Positions 1-8,923 of a stretch of DNA of 64,000 bases are shown piece after piece. The DNA is from an uncultured Helicobacter sp. GTDB taxonomy: Bacteria > Campylobacterota > Campylobacteria > Campylobacterales > Helicobacteraceae. The notes beneath the pieces are model-generated. The model did not search any database. It saw only the letters and a list, made by a program, of their open reading frames with translations, and had not been told where the DNA came from. The DNA lies in NCBI RefSeq assembly GCF_947367035.1, contig NZ_CANBCA010000005.1:1-64000 (forward strand), given 5' to 3'. Numbering within the stretch: position 1 is the stretch's first letter; the number at the start of each line of letters is the position of its first letter. The translations under genes and the position numbers were made by a program.

Positions 1-52
<52 letters not shown>

Positions 53-133
53 ATTGCTATATTATTTGCCTGTCTCCAATTTTTTCAAGAAGTGCGTAAG
101 CTAAAGAGAGAGTTTAAGGAGAAAAGGAAATGA
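53..133 (+). CDS. 3' end of an unidentified gene, preceded by poly-C
   Basis: An open frame runs out of the poly-C tract and ends with TGA at 131-133. It gives 26 residues: a short hydrophobic stretch followed by a strongly basic tail ending KEKRK. The same frame read through the C-run would give polyproline, so an intragenic phase-variable tract is possible. The fragment is too short to assign a family. Its neighbour is a surface-glycan enzyme, which would suit a phase-variable glycosyltransferase, but that is inference. Bases 134-299 hold no other gene that I can support. Confidence 0.35.
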   Translation: MAILFACLQFFQEVRKLKREFKEKRK

Positions 134-299
134 GATTTTACTATATGCAACATTATAGATTCGCGCTAAAACTGGTGAATTTGCTAATACAAATGCACAC
201 TACAAAAATTTTACAAATTTTCTCACAATGACAGAATCCAAACCACCTTTTATTATATAATTACCCTTTCAATCTTTGAGAGAATTAAAGGCATTATCC

Positions 300-3200
300 T
301 TGTTGAGCTTCATTATCCCCATATTTTATAAAAATTCCGATTCTTTTATCTACAAAAGATCTTTAGAATTAATGGAAAAATTTAAAGAAAAAGAATCTTT
401 TGAAGTGATTTTCGCCGATTGCAGTAAAGATTCCTTACTCACAAGCTCCTATGCGAACATTAAAATCCTCCATTCACCCTCCAAAGAGCAGATTTTCTCT
501 CCTGCGTATGCGAGAAATCAGGCAGTGAAATGTGCGACACGGAAATATTTGTTTTTTTATGATGTAGATATGGATTATTCTAGTGATTTTGAATCTTTGC
601 TATTTCAAGAGATAGAATCTAAGTTAGAAAGCGGAAAGGAGCGTTTTATTTCGCTTCCATTTTTGTATCTCACGCGTGAGGGAACGAGGGTTTTTGAGGA
701 GACACGAGATTTTGCTACGCTTAAAATGAGCTTTTTAAAGGGCGAAAATCACTTAGTAGAGAGCCTCTCTGCCAATAGCTCGGCAATTATCATAGAAAAG
801 CAATATTTTGAAACCTTAGAAGGATTTAGGGAGGATTTTTTGGGACACGGGGGAGAGGATTTTGAATTTTTGCATAGACTTGCTGCACTCAATCCACACT
901 CTCAAAAATCAAAGGATTACTATACCGATGTGCGACACCAATTTTTAGGAGATGCAAAGGGATTTAGAAAATATCTCAGCTTTTATTCTCTGCCTTATTT
1001 TTTTAAAGGCTTGGTTTTGCTTCATCGGTGGCATTCTCGTCCGCTTACGAATGCTTTTTATTTCAGACGCAAACCAAACGAACAGCTTTTATTGGAAAGT
1101 ATGCGAAACTTTGATACCCAAAATGCAAGTTGTGTGTGGCAATCGCAAAAATCTGCTCAAAACTTAAAAGACTTCATTCTTTTTTTAATGAATCAAAATG
1201 GCTATAAATTAGAGGATTATCCCGGATTCTTTCAGTTTGGCAAAGGAGTGAAGCCTATCAAAAAACCCTTAAGTGGCAAGATAAGAAAACTACTCACAAG
1301 ACCTAAAGAGTTTTTTGGCGATAGCGTATTGTTGAAAAAGGTAACCCATTTAAGGATTCCAACCTTTGTTTATCTTTGGGCTTTTTATGGATTTTTAAAG
1401 TCTAAAAAAGCCTATCCTAAAGAGCTTTTAGAGGATTGTTTGCCTATTTTCCCAACAAAATCAAAAATCACAAGAGATTCTATATTTTATGGTTGGGGAC
1501 GCAAAAAAACCGGATTAAATGCCATAGCCTTAGCACAAAAATATCATTGTAGATTTATTTTGCTTGAAGATGGATTTATCCGTTCATTTGACTTAGGTGT
1601 TAAGGGTGCGCCTAGTTTCTCGCTGGTGCAAGATGAGGTTGGAATCTATTATGATGCAACACAGCCTAGTGCATTAGAAAATCTGCTAAATACTTATGAT
1701 TTTAAAAGTGATTTTGCACTACTTCAAACAGCTAGAGAAGCGATAAAATGGATTGTCCAGCATAATATTTCTAAGTATAATTGCACAAAAGATATTCCAC
1801 AAGATTATTTTAATACAGATTCTAAGGAACAAAGAATCTTAATTATCGCACAAACGAGCAAGGATTCTAGCTTATTGTATGGTTATGGAGAGAAGTTTAG
1901 CACAAGAGAAATGATAGAATCTGCTCACCTAGAAAATCTCAATGCTAAAATTTATTTAAAAATTCACCCTGATGTTTTAAGTGGTAAAAGGAAATCCGAT
2001 ATTGATTTTCGCGAGATTCCACCTTATTGTGAGGTAATAATAGAGGATTTTAATCCTCTTTCTTTACTGAAATATTTCAGTAAAGTCTATACTAAAACCT
2101 CTCAAATGGGTTTTGAAGCCTTACTTGTAGGCTGTGAATGTGTATGTTTTGGAATGCCTTTTTATGCAGGTTGGGGACTGACAAAGGATAAACAGACTTG
2201 TATAAGGCGGAATCGCAAATTAAGTTTGGAGGAAGTTTTTGCTGCAAGTTATATTCTCTATTCAAAATATTATAACCCTATTTACCAGCACAAAAGTGAT
2301 ATTTTAGATACCTTGCGCACCATCGTGCGTTATAAGTCTCTCTACCTTAAAACAAGCCATAGAGCTTATTTTTTTGGTTTTTCTTATTGGAAGCATCATT
2401 TTATGAAGCCTTTTTTTCCAAATTATTTGCCTCAAAACTTAATTTTTATTAATACAATTTCGGCTAGTCCTTTAGAATCTGCATTAAAAAATGGCTTAGA
2501 TAGAGAAAGTGATATTTACATTTGGGGGCGCAAAAGATTTCCAGAAGTGGAATCGTATGCAAAGGTAAATGGCTTAAAAATCATTCGTGTAGAAGATGGG
2601 TTTATTCGTTCTATTGCACTTGGTTCGGACCTTACACGTCCATTTTCTCAAGTCTTTGATATTAAGGGGATTTACTTTGATTCCACACAAGTAAGTGCAT
2701 TAGAAGAAATTTTACAATCTACACAATTTGATACAATATTACTTCAAGAATCCCGAGAACTAAAAGCAAAGATTTTAAAAAATAAGATTTCTAAATACAA
2801 TATTAATGCTCACAAGCAATTACAGCTTCCAAAAGAGAAGTGCAAGATTCTAGTCATTGGTCAAGTAGAAGATGACGCTTCCATAGCTTATGGTGCGCCC
2901 GGTCAAACCAATCTCTCCTTACTGCAACAAGCAAGACAAGAAAACCCGCAAAGCTATATTCTCTACAAGCCTCACCCTGATGTGTTAAGTGGGAATCGCA
3001 TAGGGCATATTGAGCCACAAACTGCATTAAAGTATTGTGATGAGATTTTAGATTTTGTGAGTTTATCTTCCGCCATAGAATCTGTAGATGAGGTGCATAC
3101 GCTAACTTCACTTAGTGGATTTGAAGCTTTGCTCTATGGCAAAAAGGTTGTAACCTATGGAATGCCTTTTTATGCAGGTTGGGGACTGACAAAGGATAAA

Positions 3201-3443
3201 CAGACTTGTATAAGGCGGAATCGCAAATTAAGTTTGGAGGAATTGTTTTGTGGGGCTTATATTCTTTATCCTCGTTATATTCACCCTAAAACATTTGAAT
3301 TTTGCGCACCAAGTGTATTGGTGGAGGAGTTGGAAAAAGAGAGGCAAACAATCCAAAATAATAAATTTTATAAATTTAAAATCAGCTTTTATTCTTACTT
3401 CTCAAGAAAAACACAGAGAATCTTTAAGGCTACTTTTAAATAA
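300..3443 (+). CDS. Glycosyltransferase family 2 domain fused to two KpsC-like capsule modules
   Basis: The product is about 1047 residues if it starts at TTG 300, which has an AAAGG Shine-Dalgarno 8 bases upstream; TTG 276 is in frame but has none. Residues 1 to about 330 form a GT-A glycosyltransferase with a DVD metal motif near residue 88 and GHGGED near residue 182. Two modules of the capsule-synthesis (KpsC) type follow, at about 395-680 and 740-1045. Each carries WGRK, EDGFIRS, HPDVLSG and a GMPFYAGWG motif. In the KpsC family two such modules add beta-linked Kdo residues to a lipid carrier for capsule export. Here they are fused to an extra transferase, so the product probably builds a surface polysaccharide. 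The two modules share an exact 85-bp DNA repeat. Confidence 0.85.
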   Translation: MLSFIIPIFYKNSDSFIYKRSLELMEKFKEKESFEVIFADCSKDSLLTSSYANIKILHSPSKEQIFSPAYARNQAVKCATRKYLFFYDVDMDYSSDFESLLFQEIESKLESGKERFISLPFLYLTREGTRVFEETRDFATLKMSFLKGENHLVESLSANSSAIIIEKQYFETLEGFREDFLGHGGEDFEFLHRLAALNPHSQKSKDYYTDVRHQFLGDAKGFRKYLSFYSLPYFFKGLVLLHRWHSRPLTNAFYFRRKPNEQLLLESMRNFDTQNASCVWQSQKSAQNLKDFILFLMNQNGYKLEDYPGFFQFGKGVKPIKKPLSGKIRKLLTRPKEFFGDSVLLKKVTHLRIPTFVYLWAFYGFLKSKKAYPKELLEDCLPIFPTKSKITRDSIFYGWGRKKTGLNAIALAQKYHCRFILLEDGFIRSFDLGVKGAPSFSLVQDEVGIYYDATQPSALENLLNTYDFKSDFALLQTAREAIKWIVQHNISKYNCTKDIPQDYFNTDSKEQRILIIAQTSKDSSLLYGYGEKFSTREMIESAHLENLNAKIYLKIHPDVLSGKRKSDIDFREIPPYCEVIIEDFNPLSLLKYFSKVYTKTSQMGFEALLVGCECVCFGMPFYAGWGLTKDKQTCIRRNRKLSLEEVFAASYILYSKYYNPIYQHKSDILDTLRTIVRYKSLYLKTSHRAYFFGFSYWKHHFMKPFFPNYLPQNLIFINTISASPLESALKNGLDRESDIYIWGRKRFPEVESYAKVNGLKIIRVEDGFIRSIALGSDLTRPFSQVFDIKGIYFDSTQVSALEEILQSTQFDTILLQESRELKAKILKNKISKYNINAHKQLQLPKEKCKILVIGQVEDDASIAYGAPGQTNLSLLQQARQENPQSYILYKPHPDVLSGNRIGHIEPQTALKYCDEILDFVSLSSAIESVDEVHTLTSLSGFEALLYGKKVVTYGMPFYAGWGLTKDKQTCIRRNRKLSLEELFCGAYILYPRYIHPKTFEFCAPSVLVEELEKERQTIQNNKFYKFKISFYSYFSRKTQRIFKATFK
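2150..2234 (+). repeat. 85-bp exact direct repeat, copy 1
   Basis: Bases 2150-2234 are identical to 3158-3242. The offset is 1008 bp, or exactly 336 codons. The repeat encodes the GMPFYAGWG segment and the following basic stretch of the first KpsC-like module. Flanking DNA is clearly diverged. Confidence 0.97.
3158..3242 (+). repeat. 85-bp exact direct repeat, copy 2
   Basis: This is the second copy of the in-frame repeat, inside the second KpsC-like module. Identity begins and ends abruptly, as expected of a recent gene-conversion tract. Recombination between the copies would delete 336 codons without a frameshift. Confidence 0.97.
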
Positions 3444-3509
3444 TAGGAAGTTATTTGGAAGTTAAAACCCTTTCCATTTTTTGTTGCCCTCTTAAATCTC
3501 ACTGCAATA

Positions 3510-4070
3510 TTATTTTAGGATTCTAGGTAGAGTAATACCCCTTTGCTTTTGGTATTTGCCCTTTTTATCCTTGTAACTTACCTCACAAGGGGCATCACCT
3601 TCTAAAAACAATACTTGCGCGATTCCCTCATTCGCATAAATTTTGGCAGGAAGTGGCGTAGTATTGCTGATTTCAATTGTAATATGCCCCTCAAACTCTG
3701 GTTCAAAAGGCGTAACATTTACAATAATTCCACAACGCGCATAAGTGCTTTTACCAAGACAGATGGCTAAAATATTGCGAGGAATCCTAAAGTATTCAAT
3801 CGTTCGTGCCAACGCAAAAGAATTAGGTGGCACGATACACACATCACCTACGAAATCTACAACATTTGCAGAATCAAAATTTTTTGGATCTACCACCATT
3901 GCATTAATATTAGTGAAAATTTTAAACTCATTACTTACGCGAATGTCATAACCATAACTTGATAGTCCAAAACTCACCACACCTTGCCCCACTTGATTTT
4001 CGCAAAATGGCTCAATCATTGCTTGTTTTTGCGCCATTTCACGAATCCATCGGTCTTCTTTTAATCCCAT
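3510..4070 (-). CDS. dcd: dCTP deaminase
   Basis: This cytosolic enzyme deaminates dCTP to dUTP, feeding dTMP synthesis. The 186-residue product is of normal length. It shows the family signature GKSTYARCG at 106-114, followed by [11 protein letters not shown], which carries the catalytic glutamate region, and a C-terminal QKQRG segment typical of the trimeric dCTP deaminase/dUTPase fold. The gene converges on the glycosyltransferase gene and diverges from accB. An AAGGA Shine-Dalgarno precedes the ATG. It complements tmk, which lies further along the window. Confidence 0.96.
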   Translation of the reverse strand: MGLKEDRWIREMAQKQAMIEPFCENQVGQGVVSFGLSSYGYDIRVSNEFKIFTNINAMVVDPKNFDSANVVDFVGDVCIVPPNSFALARTIEYFRIPRNILAICLGKSTYARCGIIVNVTPFEPEFEGHITIEISNTTPLPAKIYANEGIAQVLFLEGDAPCEVSYKDKKGKYQKQRGITLPRILK

Positions 4071-4105
4071 TTGATTCCTTACTTAGTTTTTTAATTAAAT
4101 TATGA

Positions 4106-4113
4106 TATTATAA
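4106..4113. promoter_or_regulatory. Overlapping divergent -10 elements for dcd and accBC
   Basis: The nearly symmetric TATTATAA reads as TATAAT on the minus strand (plus bases 4107-4112), about 37 bases from the dcd start. It reads as TATTAT on the plus strand toward accB, giving an accB leader of about 70 bases. This is a motif reading only; no clear -35 box is seen, which is usual in this group. Confidence 0.4.
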
Positions 4114-4189
4114 CAGATTAAACAAGCAAAAAATCTTTGGAGATTCCAAAGGAGTTGCTTTAAGAATTTATTTTCAAAAAGGCTTTAAA

Positions 4190-4654
4190 ATGAATTTTAA
4201 AGAAATAAAAGAGCTGATAGAAATCTTTGACGCAAGTCATTTGAATCGTTTAAGTATTTCACAAGAAAATTCAAAAATTAAACTTGAAAAAGGGAAAGAT
4301 TGTGCTGTTGCGGTTGTAGAACCACAAGTTACACCTCTTAGCACTCCCCAAGTTTCACAAAGCCTTCCACAAATCGCACCGGTTGCTTCCGCGCCTACTG
4401 TATCACTTCCAGCAGGAGACACAATTAATTCTCCAATGGTTGGGACATTTTATCGTTGTCCTAGCCCAGATACCCCAGCTTATGTAAATGTAGGAGATAA
4501 GGTTAAAAAAGGGCAAACTTTAGGGATTATTGAAGCGATGAAAATTATGAATGAAATTGAAGCGGAGTTTGATTGTATTATTAAAGAGATTGTCCCAAGT
4601 GATGCGCAGCCTGTGGAATATAATTCACCCTTATTTGTGGTGGAGAAAATCTAA
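4190..4654 (+). CDS. accB: Biotin carboxyl carrier protein of acetyl-CoA carboxylase
   Basis: This is the biotin-carrying subunit of acetyl-CoA carboxylase, which starts fatty acid synthesis. The 154-residue product has a conserved N-terminal segment, a Pro/Ala/Gln-rich linker at about 45-75, and a C-terminal biotinyl domain. The domain contains EAMKIMNE, in which Lys118 is the predicted biotinylation site. Its stop codon overlaps the accC start by one base (TAATG), indicating translational coupling. The carboxyltransferase genes accA and accD are not nearby. Confidence 0.97.
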   Translation: MNFKEIKELIEIFDASHLNRLSISQENSKIKLEKGKDCAVAVVEPQVTPLSTPQVSQSLPQIAPVASAPTVSLPAGDTINSPMVGTFYRCPSPDTPAYVNVGDKVKKGQTLGIIEAMKIMNEIEAEFDCIIKEIVPSDAQPVEYNSPLFVVEKI

Positions 4655-6024
4655 TGCAAGAAAAACCAAAAGAAATCAACACCATTTTAATTGCTAATCG
4701 TGGTGAAATCGCTCTAAGAGCAATCCGCACAATTAAAGAAATGGGTAAAAAAGCGATTGCAGTGTATTCTACTGCGGATAAAGACACACATTATTTGGAT
4801 TTGGCAGATGCAAAAGTTTGCATTGGTGGAGATAAATCTAGTGAAAGCTATCTTAATATCCCTGCAATTATTTCTGCTGCAGAGCTTTTTAATGCAGATG
4901 CGATTTTCCCCGGATATGGATTCTTGAGTGAAAATCAAAATTTTGTTGAAATTTGCAAATATCATAAGATTGAGTTTATAGGACCAAATTCTGATGTGAT
5001 GGCTCTAATGAGTGATAAAAGTAAAGCAAAAGAAGTGATGAAAAATGCTGGTGTGCCTGTGATTCCGGGAAGTGATGGCGCAGTCCCTTCTAAAGAAGAA
5101 GCCTTAAAACTCGCAAAAGAAATTGGTTATCCTATTATTTTAAAAGCTGCCGCAGGTGGAGGTGGACGCGGTATGCGTATCGTAGAAAAAGAAGAAAATA
5201 TGTTCAATGCCTATCTAGCAGCAGAGAGTGAAGCAATTAGTGCATTTGGCGACGGCACAATTTATATGGAAAAATTCATTGATAAGCCAAAACATATAGA
5301 AGTGCAGATTTTAGCAGATAAGCACGGTAATGTGCTACACGTAGGTGAGCGTGATTGTTCGTTGCAGAGACGGCACCAAAAACTCATTGAAGAATCCCCA
5401 GCTCCTACATTAGAATTAAAAACACGTGAAAAACTATTGCAAACAGCAATTACTGCGACAAAAGCAATTAAATATGTAGGTGCAGGCACTTATGAATTTT
5501 TATTAGATTCTAATCAAAACTTTTATTTTATGGAGATGAATACGCGTTTGCAGGTTGAACACCCTGTGAGTGAGTTGGTTAGTGGATTGGATATTATTGA
5601 GTGGATGATTAAGATTGCAGAGGGGCAAAGACTACCTGAACAAGAGGAGATTATTTTTAGAGGTTGTGCAATGGAGTGTAGAATTACCGCAGAAGACCCT
5701 CTGAAGTTTTATCCATCAGCGGGTAAAATTACAAAGTGGATTGCACCAGGTGGCAATAATGTGCGTTTAGATACTCACGCGTATGCAGGATATATCGTGC
5801 CGATATTTTATGATTCTATGATTGGAAAGTTGATTGTTTGGGGCAAGAATCGCAAAGAAACTATTGTTAGAATGTCTCGTGCTTTAGATGAGTTTTGCAT
5901 AGAGGGAATTAAGACTACGATTGCATTCCATCAGGAAATGATGAAAAATGATGATTTTAAGAGAGGAGTGATTCATACGAAATATTTAGAGCAAAAAATG
6001 ACAGATAATTTGTCTAGGAAGTAA
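4654..6024 (+). CDS. accC: Biotin carboxylase subunit of acetyl-CoA carboxylase
   Basis: This subunit carboxylates biotin on AccB using ATP and bicarbonate. The 456-residue product opens with the usual IANRGEIALR motif. It has the glycine-rich ATP-grasp loop GGGGRGMR near residue 165 and the active-site segment EMNTRLQVEHPVSE near 290. Its length is normal for a stand-alone bacterial biotin carboxylase. It is coupled to accB by a one-base overlap. Confidence 0.98.
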   Translation: MQEKPKEINTILIANRGEIALRAIRTIKEMGKKAIAVYSTADKDTHYLDLADAKVCIGGDKSSESYLNIPAIISAAELFNADAIFPGYGFLSENQNFVEICKYHKIEFIGPNSDVMALMSDKSKAKEVMKNAGVPVIPGSDGAVPSKEEALKLAKEIGYPIILKAAAGGGGRGMRIVEKEENMFNAYLAAESEAISAFGDGTIYMEKFIDKPKHIEVQILADKHGNVLHVGERDCSLQRRHQKLIEESPAPTLELKTREKLLQTAITATKAIKYVGAGTYEFLLDSNQNFYFMEMNTRLQVEHPVSELVSGLDIIEWMIKIAEGQRLPEQEEIIFRGCAMECRITAEDPLKFYPSAGKITKWIAPGGNNVRLDTHAYAGYIVPIFYDSMIGKLIVWGKNRKETIVRMSRALDEFCIEGIKTTIAFHQEMMKNDDFKRGVIHTKYLEQKMTDNLSRK

Positions 6025-6028
6025 AAAG

Positions 6029-6045
6029 TGGAACAAAAAATGCTT
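6029..6045 (+). promoter_or_regulatory. Sigma54 (RpoN) promoter of the flagellin paralogue
   Basis: The sequence TGGAAC-N5-ATGCTT has exactly 10 bases between the GG and GC dinucleotides, the diagnostic -24/-12 spacing of sigma54 promoters. It lies about 50 bases upstream of the flagellin-like gene. In Helicobacter, sigma54 with FlgR/FlgS controls hook, rod and minor flagellin genes, so this fits a flagellar gene. Confidence 0.75.
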
Positions 6046-6095
6046 GTAATTTTTAAATATTGCAAGGAAGCAAATTCATTATTTAAGGAGATAAG

Positions 6096-6851
6096 ATGAA
6101 AATTGGAAATACACAAAGTGCAAACGAAAGTTTGATTAGCTTAAATAAAGCAAAAGAGAGTGAAAAAGACGCGTTGAAGAAAATTGCTTCCCCACGTCCA
6201 TTAGAAGCAACAGATGGTGCAAGTTTAGCTCTAGCAAATGCGCTTTTATCGCAAGCAAATTCAATGTCTCAAGGAATCCGTAATGCAAACGATGCATTGG
6301 GGGTTATGCAGATTGCTGATGCGACACTCTCAAATATAACAGATTCTGCAATTCGTATGAATGAACTTTCTGTCGCTTTGGGTAATCCCGCTCTAAATAG
6401 TGACCAAAGAGCAATGATTGAAAGTGAAGCGAATGCGCTGACTCAAGCAATGAGTGATGCAGCAAATCAAGCAGTCTTTAATGGAAAAAATGTCTTTAGT
6501 GGGCAAATGAGTTTTGTAACAGGCAATGGAACAGAAAGTATTAATATGCAAGCCCCAAATGTTGCAGGATTGAGCGTGAATAATCAACAAAGCATTTTGG
6601 ATTTTATGAATAATGTAAATATGAGTCGCGCAAATATTGGTTCTGCAATGAATGGAATCCAATCAGGCATTAACGCAAGTATGAATACGGTCGTGAATCT
6701 AAAAGCTGCAGAGGGTGGGTTAATGAAAGATGATTTAGCTGAAAATTATAACCAACTCAATACAGCAAAACTAAAAGAAAATGCTTCACTTTATGCTGCT
6801 TCTTTTAACACACAATATTTACAAAATCGTTTAGATGCGTTGCTTGGTTAA
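6096..6851 (+). CDS. flaC: Flagellin-like protein, FlaC type
   Basis: The 251-residue product keeps the two conserved ends of flagellin. The N-terminal D0/D1 helix includes ASLALANALLSQANSM and GVMQIADATLSNI. The C-terminal helix ends TQYLQNRLDALLG. The variable central domain is almost absent. This matches the short FlaC proteins of Campylobacter (about 249 residues) and the flagellin paralogue of H. pylori. FlaC is exported through the flagellar apparatus and is not a main filament subunit. The gene stands alone between a sigma54 promoter and a terminator, so it is probably co-regulated with hook-stage genes. Confidence 0.85.
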   Translation: MKIGNTQSANESLISLNKAKESEKDALKKIASPRPLEATDGASLALANALLSQANSMSQGIRNANDALGVMQIADATLSNITDSAIRMNELSVALGNPALNSDQRAMIESEANALTQAMSDAANQAVFNGKNVFSGQMSFVTGNGTESINMQAPNVAGLSVNNQQSILDFMNNVNMSRANIGSAMNGIQSGINASMNTVVNLKAAEGGLMKDDLAENYNQLNTAKLKENASLYAASFNTQYLQNRLDALLG

Positions 6852-6901
6852 TTTTTTTATCTTTACAATTCTGTAAAATTCTGTTATTTCTTGTTTAGTT
6901 T

Positions 6902-6938
6902 AAAAAGAGATTCTCCTTTCTCTTTTTGAATTTTTTCT
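6902..6938 (+). terminator. Rho-independent terminator after flaC
   Basis: A 9-bp perfect stem (AAAAAGAGA paired with TCTCTTTTT) closes an 8-base loop. A T-rich tail follows, about 50 bases after the flaC stop. Confidence 0.75.
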
Positions 6939-7027
6939 TTTATTCCAATAGTTAGCAAACATTTAAATCCCTTTGTTCTGACGAATCCTTGTATCGTTTT
7001 CCTATTTTGAATTTGTAGCTTTTATGG

Positions 7028-7033
7028 TAAGAT
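7028..7033 (+). promoter_or_regulatory. Candidate -10 element of dapF
   Basis: TAAGAT lies 28 bases before the dapF start, in a T-rich context typical of Campylobacterota housekeeping promoters. Confidence 0.4.
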
Positions 7034-7061
7034 TTTGGCTTAATTTTTACAAAGGATTTGT

Positions 7062-7805
7062 ATGTTTTTTAGCAAATATTCTGCAAGTGGCAATGACTTT
7101 ATTCTCACACATATTTTTGGCACACAAAAACACCTTTTTTCTCATCTTGCTCAAAAAATTTGCAATCGTCATAAAGGAGTAGGTGCAGATGGTTTAATTA
7201 TTTTAAAGCCGCATTTAGAATATGATTTTGAATGGGAATTTTATAATTGTGATGGTAGTGTGGCGGAAATGTGTGGCAATGGAAGTCGTGCAGCAGCAAT
7301 GTATGCGTATGATTTAGGAATCGCAGGTAAAGAACAGAGATTCTTAACGCTTGCAGGTGTAATTAATGCAACCATAGAAAATAATGAAGTAGAAAGTATA
7401 TTAAGCACTGCCAAAATTTTACAAGAAAATATCCAAGAGTTTGGTAATACTTGGACATTGATTGATACAGGAGTGCCACATCTAGTTTGTGAAAAAAAGA
7501 GTGAATTAGGCAAGGAAGATTTACGCTTCTTGCGTCATAAATACAATGCAAATATAAATGTTGCCGAGATTTTGCAAGATAGAATCCTAGCACGCACTTT
7601 TGAAAGGGGAGTAGAAGATGAAACACTTGCGTGTGGGACAGGTATGGCAGCAATGTTTTATTGCTTATTTCATCAAGGCAAGATTCCAAATCCTTGCCTC
7701 TTTAATCCTGCAAGTCAAGAAGATTTATACTTAAAAGAAAAAGAGGGGCGACTTTATCTTAAAGGCAAAGTGCATAAAATTTGTGATTTTGTTTTTAAGG
7801 ATTGA
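7062..7805 (+). CDS. dapF: Diaminopimelate epimerase
   Basis: This enzyme converts LL- to meso-diaminopimelate for lysine and peptidoglycan. The 247-residue product has the two catalytic cysteines in their signatures: Cys71 in MCGNGSRAA and Cys191 in LACGTGMAA. ASGNDF at the N terminus is also typical. The gene has an AAAGGA Shine-Dalgarno and its own candidate promoter. It precedes ddl, so two wall-precursor genes are neighbours but probably separately transcribed. Confidence 0.97.
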   Translation: MFFSKYSASGNDFILTHIFGTQKHLFSHLAQKICNRHKGVGADGLIILKPHLEYDFEWEFYNCDGSVAEMCGNGSRAAAMYAYDLGIAGKEQRFLTLAGVINATIENNEVESILSTAKILQENIQEFGNTWTLIDTGVPHLVCEKKSELGKEDLRFLRHKYNANINVAEILQDRILARTFERGVEDETLACGTGMAAMFYCLFHQGKIPNPCLFNPASQEDLYLKEKEGRLYLKGKVHKICDFVFKD

Positions 7806-7851
7806 TTAAAACAAGCTATTGGAATCTTTCGCGTTTTTTCTAAACTTTTGG

Positions 7852-7857
7852 TATGAT
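7852..7857 (+). promoter_or_regulatory. Candidate -10 element of ddl
   Basis: TATGAT lies 28 bases before the ddl start, in the same T-rich setting as the dapF element. Confidence 0.4.
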
Positions 7858-7885
7858 TTTGAAAAATTTATTATAAGGAAATATT

Positions 7886-8923
7886 GTGAATTTTTGTATT
7901 TTATTTGGTGGAAAATCTTATGAACACGAAATTAGTATCGTTAGCGCTATTGCTTTAAAAAAGCTATTACCACAAATCAAATATTTTGTCTTTTTAGATG
8001 CCTCGCATAATTTTTATCTCATTCCAATACAGAATATGCAATCAAAGTTTTTTAGTTCTAGAGATTATTTAAAGGCACAAAAAATCTATCCTAAAAAAGA
8101 TGGATTTTATACGCACACACTCTTTGGAGAAAAGCCTTTGCATTTGCCAATCTTGATTAATCTTATTCACGGAGGAGATGGGGAAGACGGAAGTGTAGCA
8201 AGCTTGTTGGACTTTTATGGGATTCCTTATATTGGTCCGCGTAATCCCGCGTGTGTGTTAAGCTTTGATAAGGAATTGACTAAACTCCTAGCCCAAAGTC
8301 GTGGTGTTTCAAGTCTTGAATATTATGTCATTTATCGTGATATGCCTTTACCTGAAAATTTGATTTTTCCACTCATTATTAAACCAGCTAGGCTTGGAAG
8401 CTCTATTGGGATTAATATTGTAGAATCTCAAGAGAAATTACAATATGCGTTAGAATCCGCTTTTGAATTTGATGAAAAAGTTATTATTGAGCCTTTTATT
8501 GAGGGTATCAAAGAATATAATTTGGCAGGTTTTAAGTCTCAAGAGGGTATGCAATTTTCTTTTATTGAAGAGCCAGAGAAAAAGAAATTTTTAGATTTTG
8601 AAAAAAAATATTTAGATTTTTCACGCACAAGCAATGCAAAAGAAGCAATCATTAGTGAAGACTTAAAGCATTCCTTGCAAACTAATTTTAGTAAGATTTA
8701 TGAAAATTTATTTGAAGGCGCATTAATTCGTTGTGATTTTTTCATCAAAGAGAATCAATGTTATTTAAATGAGATTAATCCAATACCAGGAAGTCTTGCA
8801 AATTATCTATTTAAAGATTTCCAAAGTGCTTTAAGTCATCTTTGCAAAGCACTTCCAAAACCTAGAGAAATTAAAGTTGCCTATGAATTTTTGCATCAAA
8901 TTCAATTTGCTAAAGGTAAATAG
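7886..8923 (+). CDS. ddl: D-alanine--D-alanine ligase
   Basis: This ATP-grasp enzyme makes the D-Ala-D-Ala dipeptide used by MurF. The 345-residue product starts at a GTG preceded by AAGGA at good spacing. It contains GGKSYEHEISIVSA at the N terminus, NLIHGGDGEDG, a central ATP-binding lobe (IIKPARLGSSIGI) and the metal-binding NEINPIPGS near the C terminus. It overlaps the next gene by one base. Together with murF it supplies the terminal step of the peptidoglycan stem peptide. Confidence 0.97.
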   Translation: MNFCILFGGKSYEHEISIVSAIALKKLLPQIKYFVFLDASHNFYLIPIQNMQSKFFSSRDYLKAQKIYPKKDGFYTHTLFGEKPLHLPILINLIHGGDGEDGSVASLLDFYGIPYIGPRNPACVLSFDKELTKLLAQSRGVSSLEYYVIYRDMPLPENLIFPLIIKPARLGSSIGINIVESQEKLQYALESAFEFDEKVIIEPFIEGIKEYNLAGFKSQEGMQFSFIEEPEKKKFLDFEKKYLDFSRTSNAKEAIISEDLKHSLQTNFSKIYENLFEGALIRCDFFIKENQCYLNEINPIPGSLANYLFKDFQSALSHLCKALPKPREIKVAYEFLHQIQFAKGK

